From UBA668 sp963720695 (GTDB taxonomy: Bacteria; Actinomycetota; Acidimicrobiia; Acidimicrobiales; Ilumatobacteraceae): a stretch of DNA of 64,000 nt. The notes below the pieces were generated by a model. That model was not told where the DNA came from, made no database searches, and worked only from the letters and a program-made list of their open reading frames with translations. The stretch's first letter is position 1; every line of letters begins with the position of its first letter. The DNA is taken from contig CAVRGG010000004.1 in the NCBI GenBank assembly GCA_963720695.1, forward strand, positions 186,001 through 250,000, given 5' to 3'. A program made the position numbers and the translations under genes. Below are positions 48,676 through 57,737 of the stretch, piece by piece.

Positions 48676-49287
48676 TCATTCGCTCGGGAGATCGGGCCGG
48701 AGGTCGCCACTGATCACCGCGTGCTGGGTCTGCGCATAGGCGTCGGTGACGACGCCGAGACCGTCGGCAACACGGTTCACATAGGCGAAGTACGCGGTCA
48801 CCTGGTTCACGTCGAGGATGTCGCGATCGGTGAGTCCGTGTGCACGCATGTCGTCGAGATCCGTTTCGACCATCTCGCCGGGGGTTCGGGTGAGCTTGAC
48901 CGCGTAGTCGAGCATCGCCCGCTGACGGGGCGTGACGTCGGCGGTGGAGTGGTCGAGCTCCAAGGCGCGCGCCTGCTCCGGGTTCTTCGTGAGGCGGACC
49001 AGACCGGCCGCGTGGTGGGCCACTCAATAGTGGCAGTGGTTGATCGACGAGACGACGACGCCGATCATCTCCCGCTCCGGCCGGGTGATGGCGGAGCGCC
49101 CGTACATCACCGTGCGATAGAGGTCGACGTGGGCCCGCAGGGTCTCGGGATGCAGGCTGTGCACCTTGAGGATGTTGTCGACGAGGTGGTGCTCGCGGTC
49201 CCATTCCTTCTCGTACAACTCGCGCAGCAACCCCTCTGCGTCACCTTCCGGGATCATCTCGATCCACGCGGCTCGATCAGCGTCCAT
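48676..49287 (-). CDS. AhpD-like/peroxidase-related protein, probable selenoprotein (Sec88)
   Basis: A 203-residue carboxymuconolactone decarboxylase/AhpD-fold protein. The active-site motif of the family, C-x-x-C followed by a His pair, reads HCHY-TGA-VAHHAAGL: the second Cys is a TGA codon (49024-49026), read here as selenocysteine 88, with Cys85 its partner. Both sides of the TGA are in one frame and both halves are intact (SLHPETLRAHVDLYRTVMYG before; LELDHSTADVTPRQRAMLDY after). A SECIS-like hairpin follows. Start ATG 49287 overlaps the stop of the LLM oxidoreductase gene by 1 base. A TGC-to-TGA sequencing error is the main alternative. Sec machinery (selA, selB, selC) is outside this window. 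Confidence 0.78.
48994..49026 (-). promoter_or_regulatory. Candidate bacterial SECIS element after the in-frame UGA
   Basis: Eighteen nucleotides after the UGA, the loop GGUCU is closed by CC/GG and then GCGG/CCGC, with one bulged U on the 3' side. As I recall the E. coli fdhF SECIS, its GGUCU loop is also 18 nucleotides after its UGA. Bacterial SECIS elements are hairpins in this position with a G in the apical loop. The hairpin is seen directly; SelB binding is inferred. Confidence 0.7.
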
Positions 49288-50288
49288 CAGCGGAAGTTGG
49301 GCATCACTTCGGCCGCGAACAGTTCCATCGTCTCGGTGCTCGGGTAGTCGGGACACCAGGGGATGAAGCCGGTGCAGCCGAGATCGAGATAGGTCTGGAT
49401 CTTCTCGCACACCTGCTCGGGGGTGCCGACCAGGTTGCCCTCACGCCAGTTCTCGGCGGGCTCGCCCCACATGCTCTTGGTGCCCGCGGCGAGGACCTCG
49501 GCCTCGGTGGAGCGGATGAACACCTCCGGCGACCACGTCTTGCGGATCGTGTCCTCGTCACGACCCACCGCTGCGCAGTGGCCCTTGAGGATCTCGCGCT
49601 TGCGAGCCCATTCGTCGGGCTTGCCGCCGAAGTTGCTGCAGTCGGCGAAGCGAGCGACGACCCGCAGCGTCAACTGCTCGCCGCCACCGCCGATCCAGAT
49701 CGGCGGGTGCGGAGACTGCAACGGCTTGGGATCACAATGGGCTCGCGACATCGAGTAGTAGGTGCCCTCGAAGGAGGTCTCCGGCTCGGTCCACATGCTG
49801 CGCACGATCTGCACCGATTCACGCAACATGCCGATGCGATCCTTCGGGCGAGGGAACTCGAAGCCGTAGCCCTTGTACTCGTTCTCGTACCAGCCGGCAC
49901 CGATGCCCCAGTCGAGGCGTCCGCCGCTGATGACGTCGATGGTGCTGGTGATCTTGGCGAGCACCGAGGGCTGCCGATAGCTGTTGCAGCCCACCATCTG
50001 ACCGAGCCGAACCCTCGACGTGCGTTGGCTGATCGCGGCCATCGTCGTCCAGCACTCGAAGACGGCCTCGTGCGCCGGCCGCGGGACGTTGTGGAAGTGG
50101 TCGTAGACCCAGATCGAGTCGTATCCGAGCTCCTCGGCCCGTACGGCGATGTCGACCGCCGTCTGCCACTTCGCCTCGGCTCCGTCGATGGACGACAGCT
50201 CCATCTTCCACCCCTGTGGCATGAACATGCCGAACACGTTCTTCGCGAGGTCGCGGGTGTCGGTGGCGGGGCCGGTCGGAATGCTCAT
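49287..50288 (-). CDS. LLM-class F420-dependent oxidoreductase
   Basis: A 333-residue luciferase-like TIM barrel, an F420H2-dependent family common in actinobacteria. Motifs SIWVYDHFHNVPR, ISQRTSRVRLGQMV, SGGRLDWGIGAGWYENEY and the PPIWIGGGGEQLTL phosphate-side loop are typical. Start ATG 50288; longer upstream frame rejected for lack of homology. Its stop overlaps the selenoprotein start, so the two are co-translated and may act in one redox process. Substrate unknown. Confidence 0.88.
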   Translation of the reverse strand: MSIPTGPATDTRDLAKNVFGMFMPQGWKMELSSIDGAEAKWQTAVDIAVRAEELGYDSIWVYDHFHNVPRPAHEAVFECWTTMAAISQRTSRVRLGQMVGCNSYRQPSVLAKITSTIDVISGGRLDWGIGAGWYENEYKGYGFEFPRPKDRIGMLRESVQIVRSMWTEPETSFEGTYYSMSRAHCDPKPLQSPHPPIWIGGGGEQLTLRVVARFADCSNFGGKPDEWARKREILKGHCAAVGRDEDTIRKTWSPEVFIRSTEAEVLAAGTKSMWGEPAENWREGNLVGTPEQVCEKIQTYLDLGCTGFIPWCPDYPSTETMELFAAEVMPNFR

Positions 50289-50364
50289 GCGGACGACTGT
50301 ACCCGGTGGCGGATTTCGCGGCTGATGACGAGCGCCCCTGGAGCGGTGGCTAGGTTTCCGGCCC

Positions 50365-51987
50365 ATGACGGCTCAGTTCTCCGTCGCCGAGGTCCACGAG
50401 GCCATCGCCGCGACCCGCCCCGACGAGGTGTGCCTGGTGTTCCGCGATCGTCGCCTCACGTGGGCCGATCTCACCGAGCGGACCCGCCGCTTGGCCAACC
50501 ACCTCCTGACCGCGGGGCTGGGCTGCCACGTCGAGCGCGACGGGCTGCAGGGGCACGAGAGCGGCCAGGACCACCTCGCGATCTACCTGCACAACGGCAA
50601 CGAGTACCTCGAGGCGATGCTCGGCAGTTTCAAGGCGCGAGTGGCCCCGTTCAACGTGAACTACCGCTACGTCGCCGAGGAGCTGCGCTACCTCCTCAAC
50701 GACTCCAGGGCGACCGCGATCGTGGTCCACAGCCAGTTCGCGCCGACGCTCGCCGAGGTGCTCCCCGATCTCCCCGACCTGCGCGTGATCCTGCAGGTCG
50801 CCGACGACTCGGGCAACGGGCTCCTGCCCGGCGCGGTGTGGTACGAGGATGCGTTGGCCGAGGCGTCGGCCGCTCGACCCGACGTCGAGTGGAGCCCCGA
50901 CGACCTCTACATCCTCTACACCGGCGGCACGACCGGCATGCCCAAGGGGGTGCTGTGGCGCAATGGTGACGCCAACATCGAGTGCTTCGGCGGGAGCGCC
51001 GCCACCGAGATCGACGGCGTGGTGGCCGAGGCGACCGGTGGGCTGAAGGCACTCCTCGCTCCGCCCTTCATGCACGGCGCTGGCCACTGGATGAGCTTCC
51101 GGACCTGGAACGTCGGCGGCACGGTGTACGTGCAGCAGGTGCCCGATCGACTCGACCCCCACGACGTGTGGAGCCTCGTCGAGCGCGAACAGCTCAACTT
51201 CCTCCTGATCGTCGGCGACGCCTTCGGCAGGCCGCTGCTCGACCAGCTCGACCGCGAGTCGTACGACCTGTCCAGCCTGACCGTGCTGCTCTCGGGCGGG
51301 GCGCCGCTGAGCGCGAACCTGAAGGAGGAGTTCCTCCAACACCTGCCGACGCTGATGATCGTCGACGGGCTGGGTTCCTCCGAGGCCGGTGGCCAGCTGT
51401 CCCACGTCTCGGCAGGGAGCGGCGCCACCACGGGCACCTTCCCGATCAGCCCGGGGAACCACGTGCTCAGCGACGACCTCACCCGCGTGCTCGAGGCGGG
51501 TGATCCGGAGATCGGCTGGCTCGCGAAGAGCGGACGACTGGCGCTCGGCTATCTCGGCGATGCCGCCAAGACGGCTCGCACCTATCCGACGATCGACGGC
51601 ATCCGGTATGCCGTACCCGGCGACCGAGCCCGACTCCGCGCCGACGGCATCATCGAACTGCACGGCCGCGACTCGGTCACCATCAACTCCGGAGGCGAGA
51701 AGATCTTCGCCGAGGAGGTCGAGGCCGCGATCAAGGCCCATCCGGCGGTGTACGACTGCGTCGTTGCCGGTCGTCCGAGCGAACGCTGGGGCAACGAAGT
51801 CGTCGCCGTCGTCCGCGTCCGTGACGGGTACCAGGTCACCGAGGACGAGCTCCGTCGCGAAGCAGAACGCCACATCGCCAGGTACAAGCTGCCCAAGGCG
51901 GTCGTGTTCGTCGCGGAGATCGTGCGGTCACCGGCGGGCAAGGCCGACTACCGGTGGGCGAAGCAGACCGCGATCAACGCCGACTGA
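50365..51987 (+). CDS. AMP-dependent acyl-CoA synthetase (second)
   Basis: A 540-residue ANL ligase. DLYILYTGGTTGMPKGVLWR is the adenylate motif; IELHGRDSVTINSGGEKIF and VRSPAGKADYRW, with the catalytic Lys, mark the C-terminal domain. FadD3/FadD19-like steroid or fatty acid ligases have the same features, including YTGGTTG in place of YTSGTTG. It starts 76 bases from the divergent LLM gene. Distinct from the synthetase at 45628. Confidence 0.9.
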   Translation: MTAQFSVAEVHEAIAATRPDEVCLVFRDRRLTWADLTERTRRLANHLLTAGLGCHVERDGLQGHESGQDHLAIYLHNGNEYLEAMLGSFKARVAPFNVNYRYVAEELRYLLNDSRATAIVVHSQFAPTLAEVLPDLPDLRVILQVADDSGNGLLPGAVWYEDALAEASAARPDVEWSPDDLYILYTGGTTGMPKGVLWRNGDANIECFGGSAATEIDGVVAEATGGLKALLAPPFMHGAGHWMSFRTWNVGGTVYVQQVPDRLDPHDVWSLVEREQLNFLLIVGDAFGRPLLDQLDRESYDLSSLTVLLSGGAPLSANLKEEFLQHLPTLMIVDGLGSSEAGGQLSHVSAGSGATTGTFPISPGNHVLSDDLTRVLEAGDPEIGWLAKSGRLALGYLGDAAKTARTYPTIDGIRYAVPGDRARLRADGIIELHGRDSVTINSGGEKIFAEEVEAAIKAHPAVYDCVVAGRPSERWGNEVVAVVRVRDGYQVTEDELRREAERHIARYKLPKAVVFVAEIVRSPAGKADYRWAKQTAINAD

Positions 51988-52002
51988 TCGCCGGCGCGCC
52001 GG

Positions 52003-53409
52003 TCACCACACCGGGTCGATGGGGGTCATCGTGCCGAAGTGCTGTTCGAGCATCTCCGCCGCGGACAGGCAGGTGAGGTCGGCGAAGCGCCGGCCGATGA
52101 GTTGCGCACCGACGGGCATCCCGCCGGCCATCCCGACCGGGACGACCGCTGCGGGGAGGCCGAGCAGGTTGGCGGGCACGACAGGGCGAAGGAGCTCGAG
52201 CACTTCCACCGCAGCCTGCGCAGAGACGACGTCGGCGCCGAGTTCGAAGGGCGGCTGCGCCCACGTCGGCAGCAGCAGCACGTCGTACTCCGTGAGGAAC
52301 GAATGCCACTCGCGGTCGACGGCGTTGCGTTCGTTGAACTTCAGCATCAGGCTCGGCACGTCGAGCTGCGGGAACAGTTCGGCGCCGAAGCTCAAGAACC
52401 GCTGGCCGGCCTCGCCCATCACCAGGTTGAGCAACGGCAGGTTGGCGTGCACTTCCTGGAGGAGGATCTGCGCCCAGAGCTCCACTGCCCGTTCGAACGA
52501 TCCCGGTCCGGCTTCGGTGACCTCGGCGCCGGCTTCGGAGAATGCGTCGGCCGCACCGCGGATGGCAGCGATCACCTCGGGATGGGTCGACCCGCCGGGA
52601 GGGTCGGCGAGCACGGCGACTCGCAACGCACGACCCTCCGCGCGATCGGACAGGGTGACCGGCAGCGCCCGCGGGTCGCGGTCGTGGGGCCCCGCGATGG
52701 CGAGGAGTCCGGCGCGGACGTCGGCGACGTGGCGCGCCATGGGCCCGTCGGTGAGCATGATCTGCCCCGCGATGCCGGGGTCCTCTGGCGGGATCACGGT
52801 GGCCGAGGGCACCACTCCGGTGGTCGGCTTGATCGACGTGATGCCGCAGCAGGTGGCCGGGTTGCGCAGCGAGCCGCCGATGTCGTTGCCGAAACCCAGC
52901 GGACTCATGCCCGAGGCGAGCGCCGACCCCTCGCCGCCGCTCGACCCGCCGGCGGTCCGGGTGGCGTTCCACGGGTTGTGGGTGACGCCGTGCAGGGAGC
53001 TCTCCGTCGTCACTCGCAGACCGAAGTCCGGCAGGTTGGTGCGACCGATCGGAATCGCGCCCGCGGCGCGGACTCGTTCCACGAGGGGCGCGTCGCTGCT
53101 CGCGATCGCCTCGGCCAGTGCCACCACGGCCTGGGTCGTCGGCGTGCCCTCGAGGTCGATGTTCTCCTTGACGGTGACGGGCACACCGTGCAGTACACCG
53201 AGCGTCGAGCCGGAGGCGACTGCCCGGTCGGCAGCATCGGCGGCGGCGAGCGCCGTCTCGTCGAGACGACGCACCACTGCGTTCAGCCGCGGATTGACGT
53301 CGTCGATGCGGGCCAGATGGGCCTCGACCACTTCGCGACTCGAGACCTCACGAGTCGCGATCAGCCCGGCCAGTTCGAGCGCACCCTTGCGCCACAGTTC
53401 GTTGCTCAT
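52003..53409 (-). CDS. Amidase (amidase-signature family)
   Basis: A 468-residue amidase. The Ser-cisSer-Lys triad is seen: Lys in VTVKENIDLEGTPTTQ, the Ser-rich signature TAGGSSGGEGSALASGM and FGNDIGGSLRNPA with the nucleophile Ser. Hydrolyses an amide of unknown identity. It lacks gatC/gatB neighbours, so a role in Gln-tRNA amidation is unlikely. Convergent with the acyl-CoA synthetase (15-base gap), divergent from menG with an 85-base promoter interval. Confidence 0.9.
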   Translation of the reverse strand: MSNELWRKGALELAGLIATREVSSREVVEAHLARIDDVNPRLNAVVRRLDETALAAADAADRAVASGSTLGVLHGVPVTVKENIDLEGTPTTQAVVALAEAIASSDAPLVERVRAAGAIPIGRTNLPDFGLRVTTESSLHGVTHNPWNATRTAGGSSGGEGSALASGMSPLGFGNDIGGSLRNPATCCGITSIKPTTGVVPSATVIPPEDPGIAGQIMLTDGPMARHVADVRAGLLAIAGPHDRDPRALPVTLSDRAEGRALRVAVLADPPGGSTHPEVIAAIRGAADAFSEAGAEVTEAGPGSFERAVELWAQILLQEVHANLPLLNLVMGEAGQRFLSFGAELFPQLDVPSLMLKFNERNAVDREWHSFLTEYDVLLLPTWAQPPFELGADVVSAQAAVEVLELLRPVVPANLLGLPAAVVPVGMAGGMPVGAQLIGRRFADLTCLSAAEMLEQHFGTMTPIDPVW

Positions 53410-53494
53410 GCCGCGATGGTGTCACAGCGCACACCCGCGCACCGTGGTCGCGGGAGTACCCGTTGGCGCCCGATGTCTCGTAGCCTGACCGCCG

Positions 53495-54199
53495 ATGACC
53501 GATCGCAGCTGGGACACCGAGCAACTGCCCGAGGGCGAGGAGAAGGTGCAGGCCGTCCGTCAGATGTTCGACGCCATCGCACCGCGCTACGACCTCGTCA
53601 ACCGGATCATGACCTTCCGGCTCGACGTGCGGTGGCGCAAGAAGGCGGTACGACTGCTGGCCCTTCCGCCGCGGAGCACCGTGATCGATCTCGCATCGGG
53701 CACGGGCGACCTCTGCATCGACCTCCAGAAGGCCGGCGCCCAGCCGATCTCGTTCGATCTCAGTTACGGGATGCTCGCCGCCGACCGCAGCGGCAGCCCG
53801 CGAGTGCAGGCCGACATCCTCCGGCTTCCGCTGCCGGACCACTCGGTCGACGGAGCGACGTGCGGATTCGCACTCCGGAACCTGCGCGAGCTTCCCGCCT
53901 TCTTCGCGGAACTGGCCCGGGTGGTCCGGCCAGGAGGACGCATCGCACTGCTCGATGTCGGCATCCCCCACAATCGAATCGTCCGCTTCGGCAACAACAT
54001 CTACTTCGGCAAGGTGGTACCCAAGATCGGAGCGATGCTCAGCGACGGGGCCGCCTACCGCTACCTGCCCAAGAGCGTCGCCTATCTCCCGCCGGCACCG
54101 GAGATGGTGGCCATGCTTCGCGACGCCGGCTTCCTCGACGCCGAGCATCATCAGCTGTCCGGTGGCCTGACGCAGCTGATGGTCGGCACCCGAGCCTGA
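53495..54199 (+). CDS. menG: Demethylmenaquinone methyltransferase
   Basis: A 234-residue UbiE/MenG enzyme for the last step of menaquinone synthesis. VRQMFDAIAPRYDLVNRIMT is the family N-terminal motif; SAM motif I VIDLASGTGDLCIDL; CGFALRNLRELPAFF and RVVRPGGRIALLDV follow. Typical length. It begins the menaquinone cluster and the next gene starts 2 bases after its stop. Confidence 0.94.
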   Translation: MTDRSWDTEQLPEGEEKVQAVRQMFDAIAPRYDLVNRIMTFRLDVRWRKKAVRLLALPPRSTVIDLASGTGDLCIDLQKAGAQPISFDLSYGMLAADRSGSPRVQADILRLPLPDHSVDGATCGFALRNLRELPAFFAELARVVRPGGRIALLDVGIPHNRIVRFGNNIYFGKVVPKIGAMLSDGAAYRYLPKSVAYLPPAPEMVAMLRDAGFLDAEHHQLSGGLTQLMVGTRA

Positions 54200-54201
54200 C
54201 C

Positions 54202-55377
54202 ATGCGAGCACACACCCGTCCCCTGGTCGACGACGTCGACCTCAACGATGTCGCCCGCGGCGACGGCTACCTCTTCGTGCGCGACGGCGTCGGACTGGCC
54301 GGGCGCGGGGTCGCGGCCCGCGTCCCGCTCGCGGAGGTGCCGGACGCGCTCGCGGCGATCGAGCACGTCGACGAGGTCGGCGGCGTCCACCCGGCCGCTC
54401 TGGGCGTGGTCCCGTTCGAGCCCGGCTCGAGCTGCAGTCTCGTCATCCCCGCGGTCCTCGTCGGCAAGGCGGCCGACGGGCGCCGTTGGATCACCACCAT
54501 CGACGACGCCGAAGAAACGCTTCGTCTCGTCTCCCGTCCCGCCTCGCGGGCCCAACAGTTCACCGTCGGCCCGCTGACGCCGGTCGATCGTTATCTGGCT
54601 GCCGTCACCACTGCCCGCGATGCCGTTCGGGGCGGTGCGCTCACCAAGGCGGTGATCGCCCGGGAGGTCGAGGTCACCAGCCCCGACGCGATCGATGTGC
54701 ACGCGGTCCTGCTCCGCTTGAAGGCGATGTTCGGACGCAGCCACCGCTACTCGATCGACGGCTTCATCGGTGCGTCCCCCGAGCTGCTGATCGCGGTCGA
54801 CGGCAACGAGGTCCGATCGCACCCGCTCGCAGGGACCACTCCGCGAACGGGCGATCCCGACACCGACCGGTTGGCGGCCACCGAGTTGCTGGCGAGCGAG
54901 AAGAACCAGATCGAGCACCGCGTGGTCATCGACATGATCCACGACACGCTGCTGCCGTGGTGCAGCTACCTCGACTGGGAGCCGGAGCCGAGCATCGTCA
55001 CCGTTGCCAACGTCCAGCACCTCGGCACGGCGATGGAGGGCCACCTCAGCGACCCCCGACCGAACGTGTTGGACCTCGTACGGGCGTTGTCCCCCACCCC
55101 GGCCCTGGGAGGCTTTCCCAGAGCGGAGGCGCTCGCGCTGATCGCCGAGGCGGAGGGGTTCGTGCGCGGCAAGTACGGCGGCGCGGTCGGCTGGGTCGAC
55201 GCGGCGGGCAACGGCACGTGGGCGGTCGCGATCCGATGCGCCGAGCTGTCCCCGGATCGACGTCGAGCCCGGCTGGTCGCCGGTGGCGGCATCGTCGCCG
55301 ACAGCGACCCGGCGAGCGAACTGGCCGAGACGCAGGCCAAGTTGCAAGCGATGCTCAGCGCCATCGTCCGGCCCTGA
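54202..55377 (+). CDS. menF: Isochorismate synthase
   Basis: A 391-residue chorismate-utilising enzyme that makes isochorismate for menaquinone. The C-terminal core has TKAVIAREVEVTS, RYSIDGFIGASPELLI, SHPLAGTTPRTGDPDTDRLA and EAEGFVRGKYGGAVGWVDAA, with the catalytic Glu/Lys positions of the MenF/EntC/salicylate synthase fold. Company of menG and menD makes isochorismate synthase the likely role. ATG 54202; convergent with menD (11-base gap). Confidence 0.9.
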   Translation: MRAHTRPLVDDVDLNDVARGDGYLFVRDGVGLAGRGVAARVPLAEVPDALAAIEHVDEVGGVHPAALGVVPFEPGSSCSLVIPAVLVGKAADGRRWITTIDDAEETLRLVSRPASRAQQFTVGPLTPVDRYLAAVTTARDAVRGGALTKAVIAREVEVTSPDAIDVHAVLLRLKAMFGRSHRYSIDGFIGASPELLIAVDGNEVRSHPLAGTTPRTGDPDTDRLAATELLASEKNQIEHRVVIDMIHDTLLPWCSYLDWEPEPSIVTVANVQHLGTAMEGHLSDPRPNVLDLVRALSPTPALGGFPRAEALALIAEAEGFVRGKYGGAVGWVDAAGNGTWAVAIRCAELSPDRRRARLVAGGGIVADSDPASELAETQAKLQAMLSAIVRP

Positions 55378-55388
55378 TCACCGATCCG

Positions 55389-57053
55389 TCAGGGCAGCGC
55401 AGCGGCGACGGCAGCGTTGATCTCGTCGTGCACCTGCACGTTGCGATCACGGTCGGTCACGACGTGCACGACCGTTGCCTCGCGATCCTCGATGCCGGCG
55501 AGCAGATCGCTCACCGACTCGACCGTCCGCGCGCCGAGGCCGTGGGCGCGTGCGAGGCCGACGAGGTCGGTGCCGTGCGGCGTGCCGAACAGCTGCTCGA
55601 AGCGCTCCGTGGTGAGTGAGGTCCGCTGTGGCAGGAACGAGAAGATCCCGCCCCCGTCGTTGTCGATCACCACGATCGTCAGCGGCAGTTGCCGTGCGGC
55701 GAGCGACGTGAGTGACGACTGGTCGTGGCAGTAGGCGACATCGCCGAGCAGCACGACCGTCGGCTCGTCGCTGCCGATGGCGACACCGATGCCCGTGGCG
55801 ATGACTCCGTCGATGCCGTTGGCACCGCGGTTCGAATGCACCACGGCGGTCCCTGGGCCACCGAACCACTCCACGTCGCGGACCGGCATCGACGACGCCA
55901 GCACCAGCCGCCGCGAGGCAGCCGCCACCGCTCTCGCCACCGCGGGCTCGCTGAGCTCACCTTCCACGGCCAGGGCGATCGCCGCCTGTGCCGACGTCTC
56001 CGCCCGGAGCCACTCGGCGGACCACGACGCATCGACGACCCCGTCCACCAACGGCACGATCGCTTCGCAGACGGTGGACACCTCGCCGTACACGCGCTCG
56101 TCGATCATGCCCAGCGGGTCGATGGTCCGACCCTGGGCGTGGATCTGCACGTGGACCGCACCCGCGCCCTGCAACCACTGACCGAGGACCTTCGACGCCG
56201 GCGGCTCCCCGAGGTGCAGGACCGCCTGCGGGACATGGGACGCTGCGAACGGGGCGTGGCGAACGAGCGCATCGAAGGCACACACCGCCTGTGGTAGGTG
56301 CCGGCATCCGGACCGTGCGTCGGCGAGGATCGGCCAGCCGAGCACATCTGCGAGCGCTGCGACCGCGTCGGGGTCGTCGACGCCTCGACCGGCGACGATG
56401 AGTCCACGCGGATGACGGATCAGATCGGCGAGTTCGTCCATCGACAGCCTGGTCATGAACCACACTTCGTCGTCCGCGCCCTCGATCGTCGGCGGCTCCG
56501 CAGGGAGTGGCCCGACCTCGCCGACCAACGGTTCACGGAACGGGAGGTTCATGTGCACCGGCCCCGCATCGACGCCGGTGGCCGCGAGCCAGGCATCGAC
56601 CGCGATGTCGCGCCAGGTGTGGCTCATCTCGGCCTCGGCGACGTCGGTCTGCACGAACTGGCGCACCGTGTCGCCGTACAACTCGACCTGGTCGATCGTC
56701 TGCGGTGCGCCGATGCCCTGCAGCTCCGGTGGCCGATCCGCGGTGAGCACGAGCATCGGCACGCCCGACAGGTCGGCTTCCACGACCGCTGCATGGAAGT
56801 GGGTGGCGGCCGTCCCGCTCGTGCACAGCAGCGCCGCCGGATGCCCGGTGGACAGCCCGATGCCGAGCGCGGCGAACGACGCACTGCGCTCGTCGTGGAA
56901 CACGTGCACCGTCAGGTCGTCGCGAGCGGCGAGCGCGAGCGCCATCGGCGTGCTGCGCGACCCCGGCGCGACGACCGCGTGGCGGAGTCCCATCGTGACC
57001 CACTGGTCGACGAGCGTCGCGCAGAAGGTGACCTGTACGTCGGCCGGCGTCAT
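55389..57053 (-). CDS. menD: SEPHCHC synthase MenD
   Basis: A 554-residue thiamine-diphosphate enzyme joining isochorismate and 2-oxoglutarate. N-terminal VVAPGSRSTPMALAL, HDERSASFAALG with the catalytic Glu, LCTSGTAATHFHAAV, and the ThDP motif VVIDNDGGGIFSFLPQ. ATG 57053 (MTPADVQVTFC); the GTG at 57062 is an alternative. Divergent from the DsbA-family gene with a short promoter interval. Confidence 0.95.
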   Translation of the reverse strand: MTPADVQVTFCATLVDQWVTMGLRHAVVAPGSRSTPMALALAARDDLTVHVFHDERSASFAALGIGLSTGHPAALLCTSGTAATHFHAAVVEADLSGVPMLVLTADRPPELQGIGAPQTIDQVELYGDTVRQFVQTDVAEAEMSHTWRDIAVDAWLAATGVDAGPVHMNLPFREPLVGEVGPLPAEPPTIEGADDEVWFMTRLSMDELADLIRHPRGLIVAGRGVDDPDAVAALADVLGWPILADARSGCRHLPQAVCAFDALVRHAPFAASHVPQAVLHLGEPPASKVLGQWLQGAGAVHVQIHAQGRTIDPLGMIDERVYGEVSTVCEAIVPLVDGVVDASWSAEWLRAETSAQAAIALAVEGELSEPAVARAVAAASRRLVLASSMPVRDVEWFGGPGTAVVHSNRGANGIDGVIATGIGVAIGSDEPTVVLLGDVAYCHDQSSLTSLAARQLPLTIVVIDNDGGGIFSFLPQRTSLTTERFEQLFGTPHGTDLVGLARAHGLGARTVESVSDLLAGIEDREATVVHVVTDRDRNVQVHDEINAAVAAALP

Positions 57054-57085
57054 GTCGGCCACGATACGGGCGTATCCTCGGCCTC

Positions 57086-57737
57086 GTGCTACCGACCGTG
57101 AGCGTGGAGATCTGGTCCGATGTGGTCTGCCCGTGGTGCTACATCGGAAAGCGACGGTTCGAGAAGGCCGTGGCCATGCTGGCCGACGAGGCCGACATCG
57201 AGATCGTCTACCGACCGTACCAACTGGACCCCAACGCGTCGCCCGGGGCGGGCACGCCCGTGATCGACGGGTACGCGCGCAAGTTCGGCGGGCCGGAGCG
57301 AGCGGCGCAGATCATCGATCACGTCTCCACGCGTCGCGGCCGGCGAGGGGCTCGATTTCCGCATGGATCGGGCACTCCGCGCGAACACCCTGCTGGCCCA
57401 TCGCCTGCTGTGGCTGTCCGCCGCGACCGGCCATCAAGTCGCCCTCAAGGAGCGCCTGCTGAAGGCCTACTTCACCGACGGACTCGACATCGGGGATCCC
57501 GATGTGTTGGCCGGGTGTGCTGCCGACGTCGGCATGCCCGCCGACAGGGTGCGCGCCTTCCTCGACAGCGACGACGGGTTGGCCGAGGTGCGCGCCGAGC
57601 TCGCCTTCGCGGCCGAGGCCGAGATCACCGCAGTCCCGACGTTCGTCATCGACGGCCGCTGGTCGGTCCCCGGCGCCCAGGATCCCGAGACGTTCGTGAA
57701 CGTCATTCGACGACTGCTCGAGCGCCGTGGCGACTGA
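57086..57737 (+). CDS. DsbA-family (FrnE-like) oxidoreductase, one frameshift
   Basis: A thioredoxin-fold protein of about 217 residues. SVEIWSDVVCPWCYIGKRRF carries the CPWC redox centre and VPTFVIDGRWSVPGAQDPETF the cis-Pro loop. Reading breaks at about 57331, where one extra base shifts the frame; the continuation VAAGEGLDFRMDRALRANT is the expected one. GTG start at 57086. It lies between menD and menH, overlapping the menH start by 11 bases. FrnE-like proteins act in polyketide or disulfide chemistry, and a link to menaquinone is not proven. Confidence 0.86.

Noticed and set aside
48676..49023. Separate small gene after the TGA
   Set aside because: Its GTG start is the codon right after TGA, it has no ribosome site, and it begins in mid-domain of the AhpD fold.
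52039..55377. 1,112-residue plus-strand frame
   Set aside because: Only the 391-residue MenF part from 54202 is real; the upstream part is opposite the amidase and overlaps menG.
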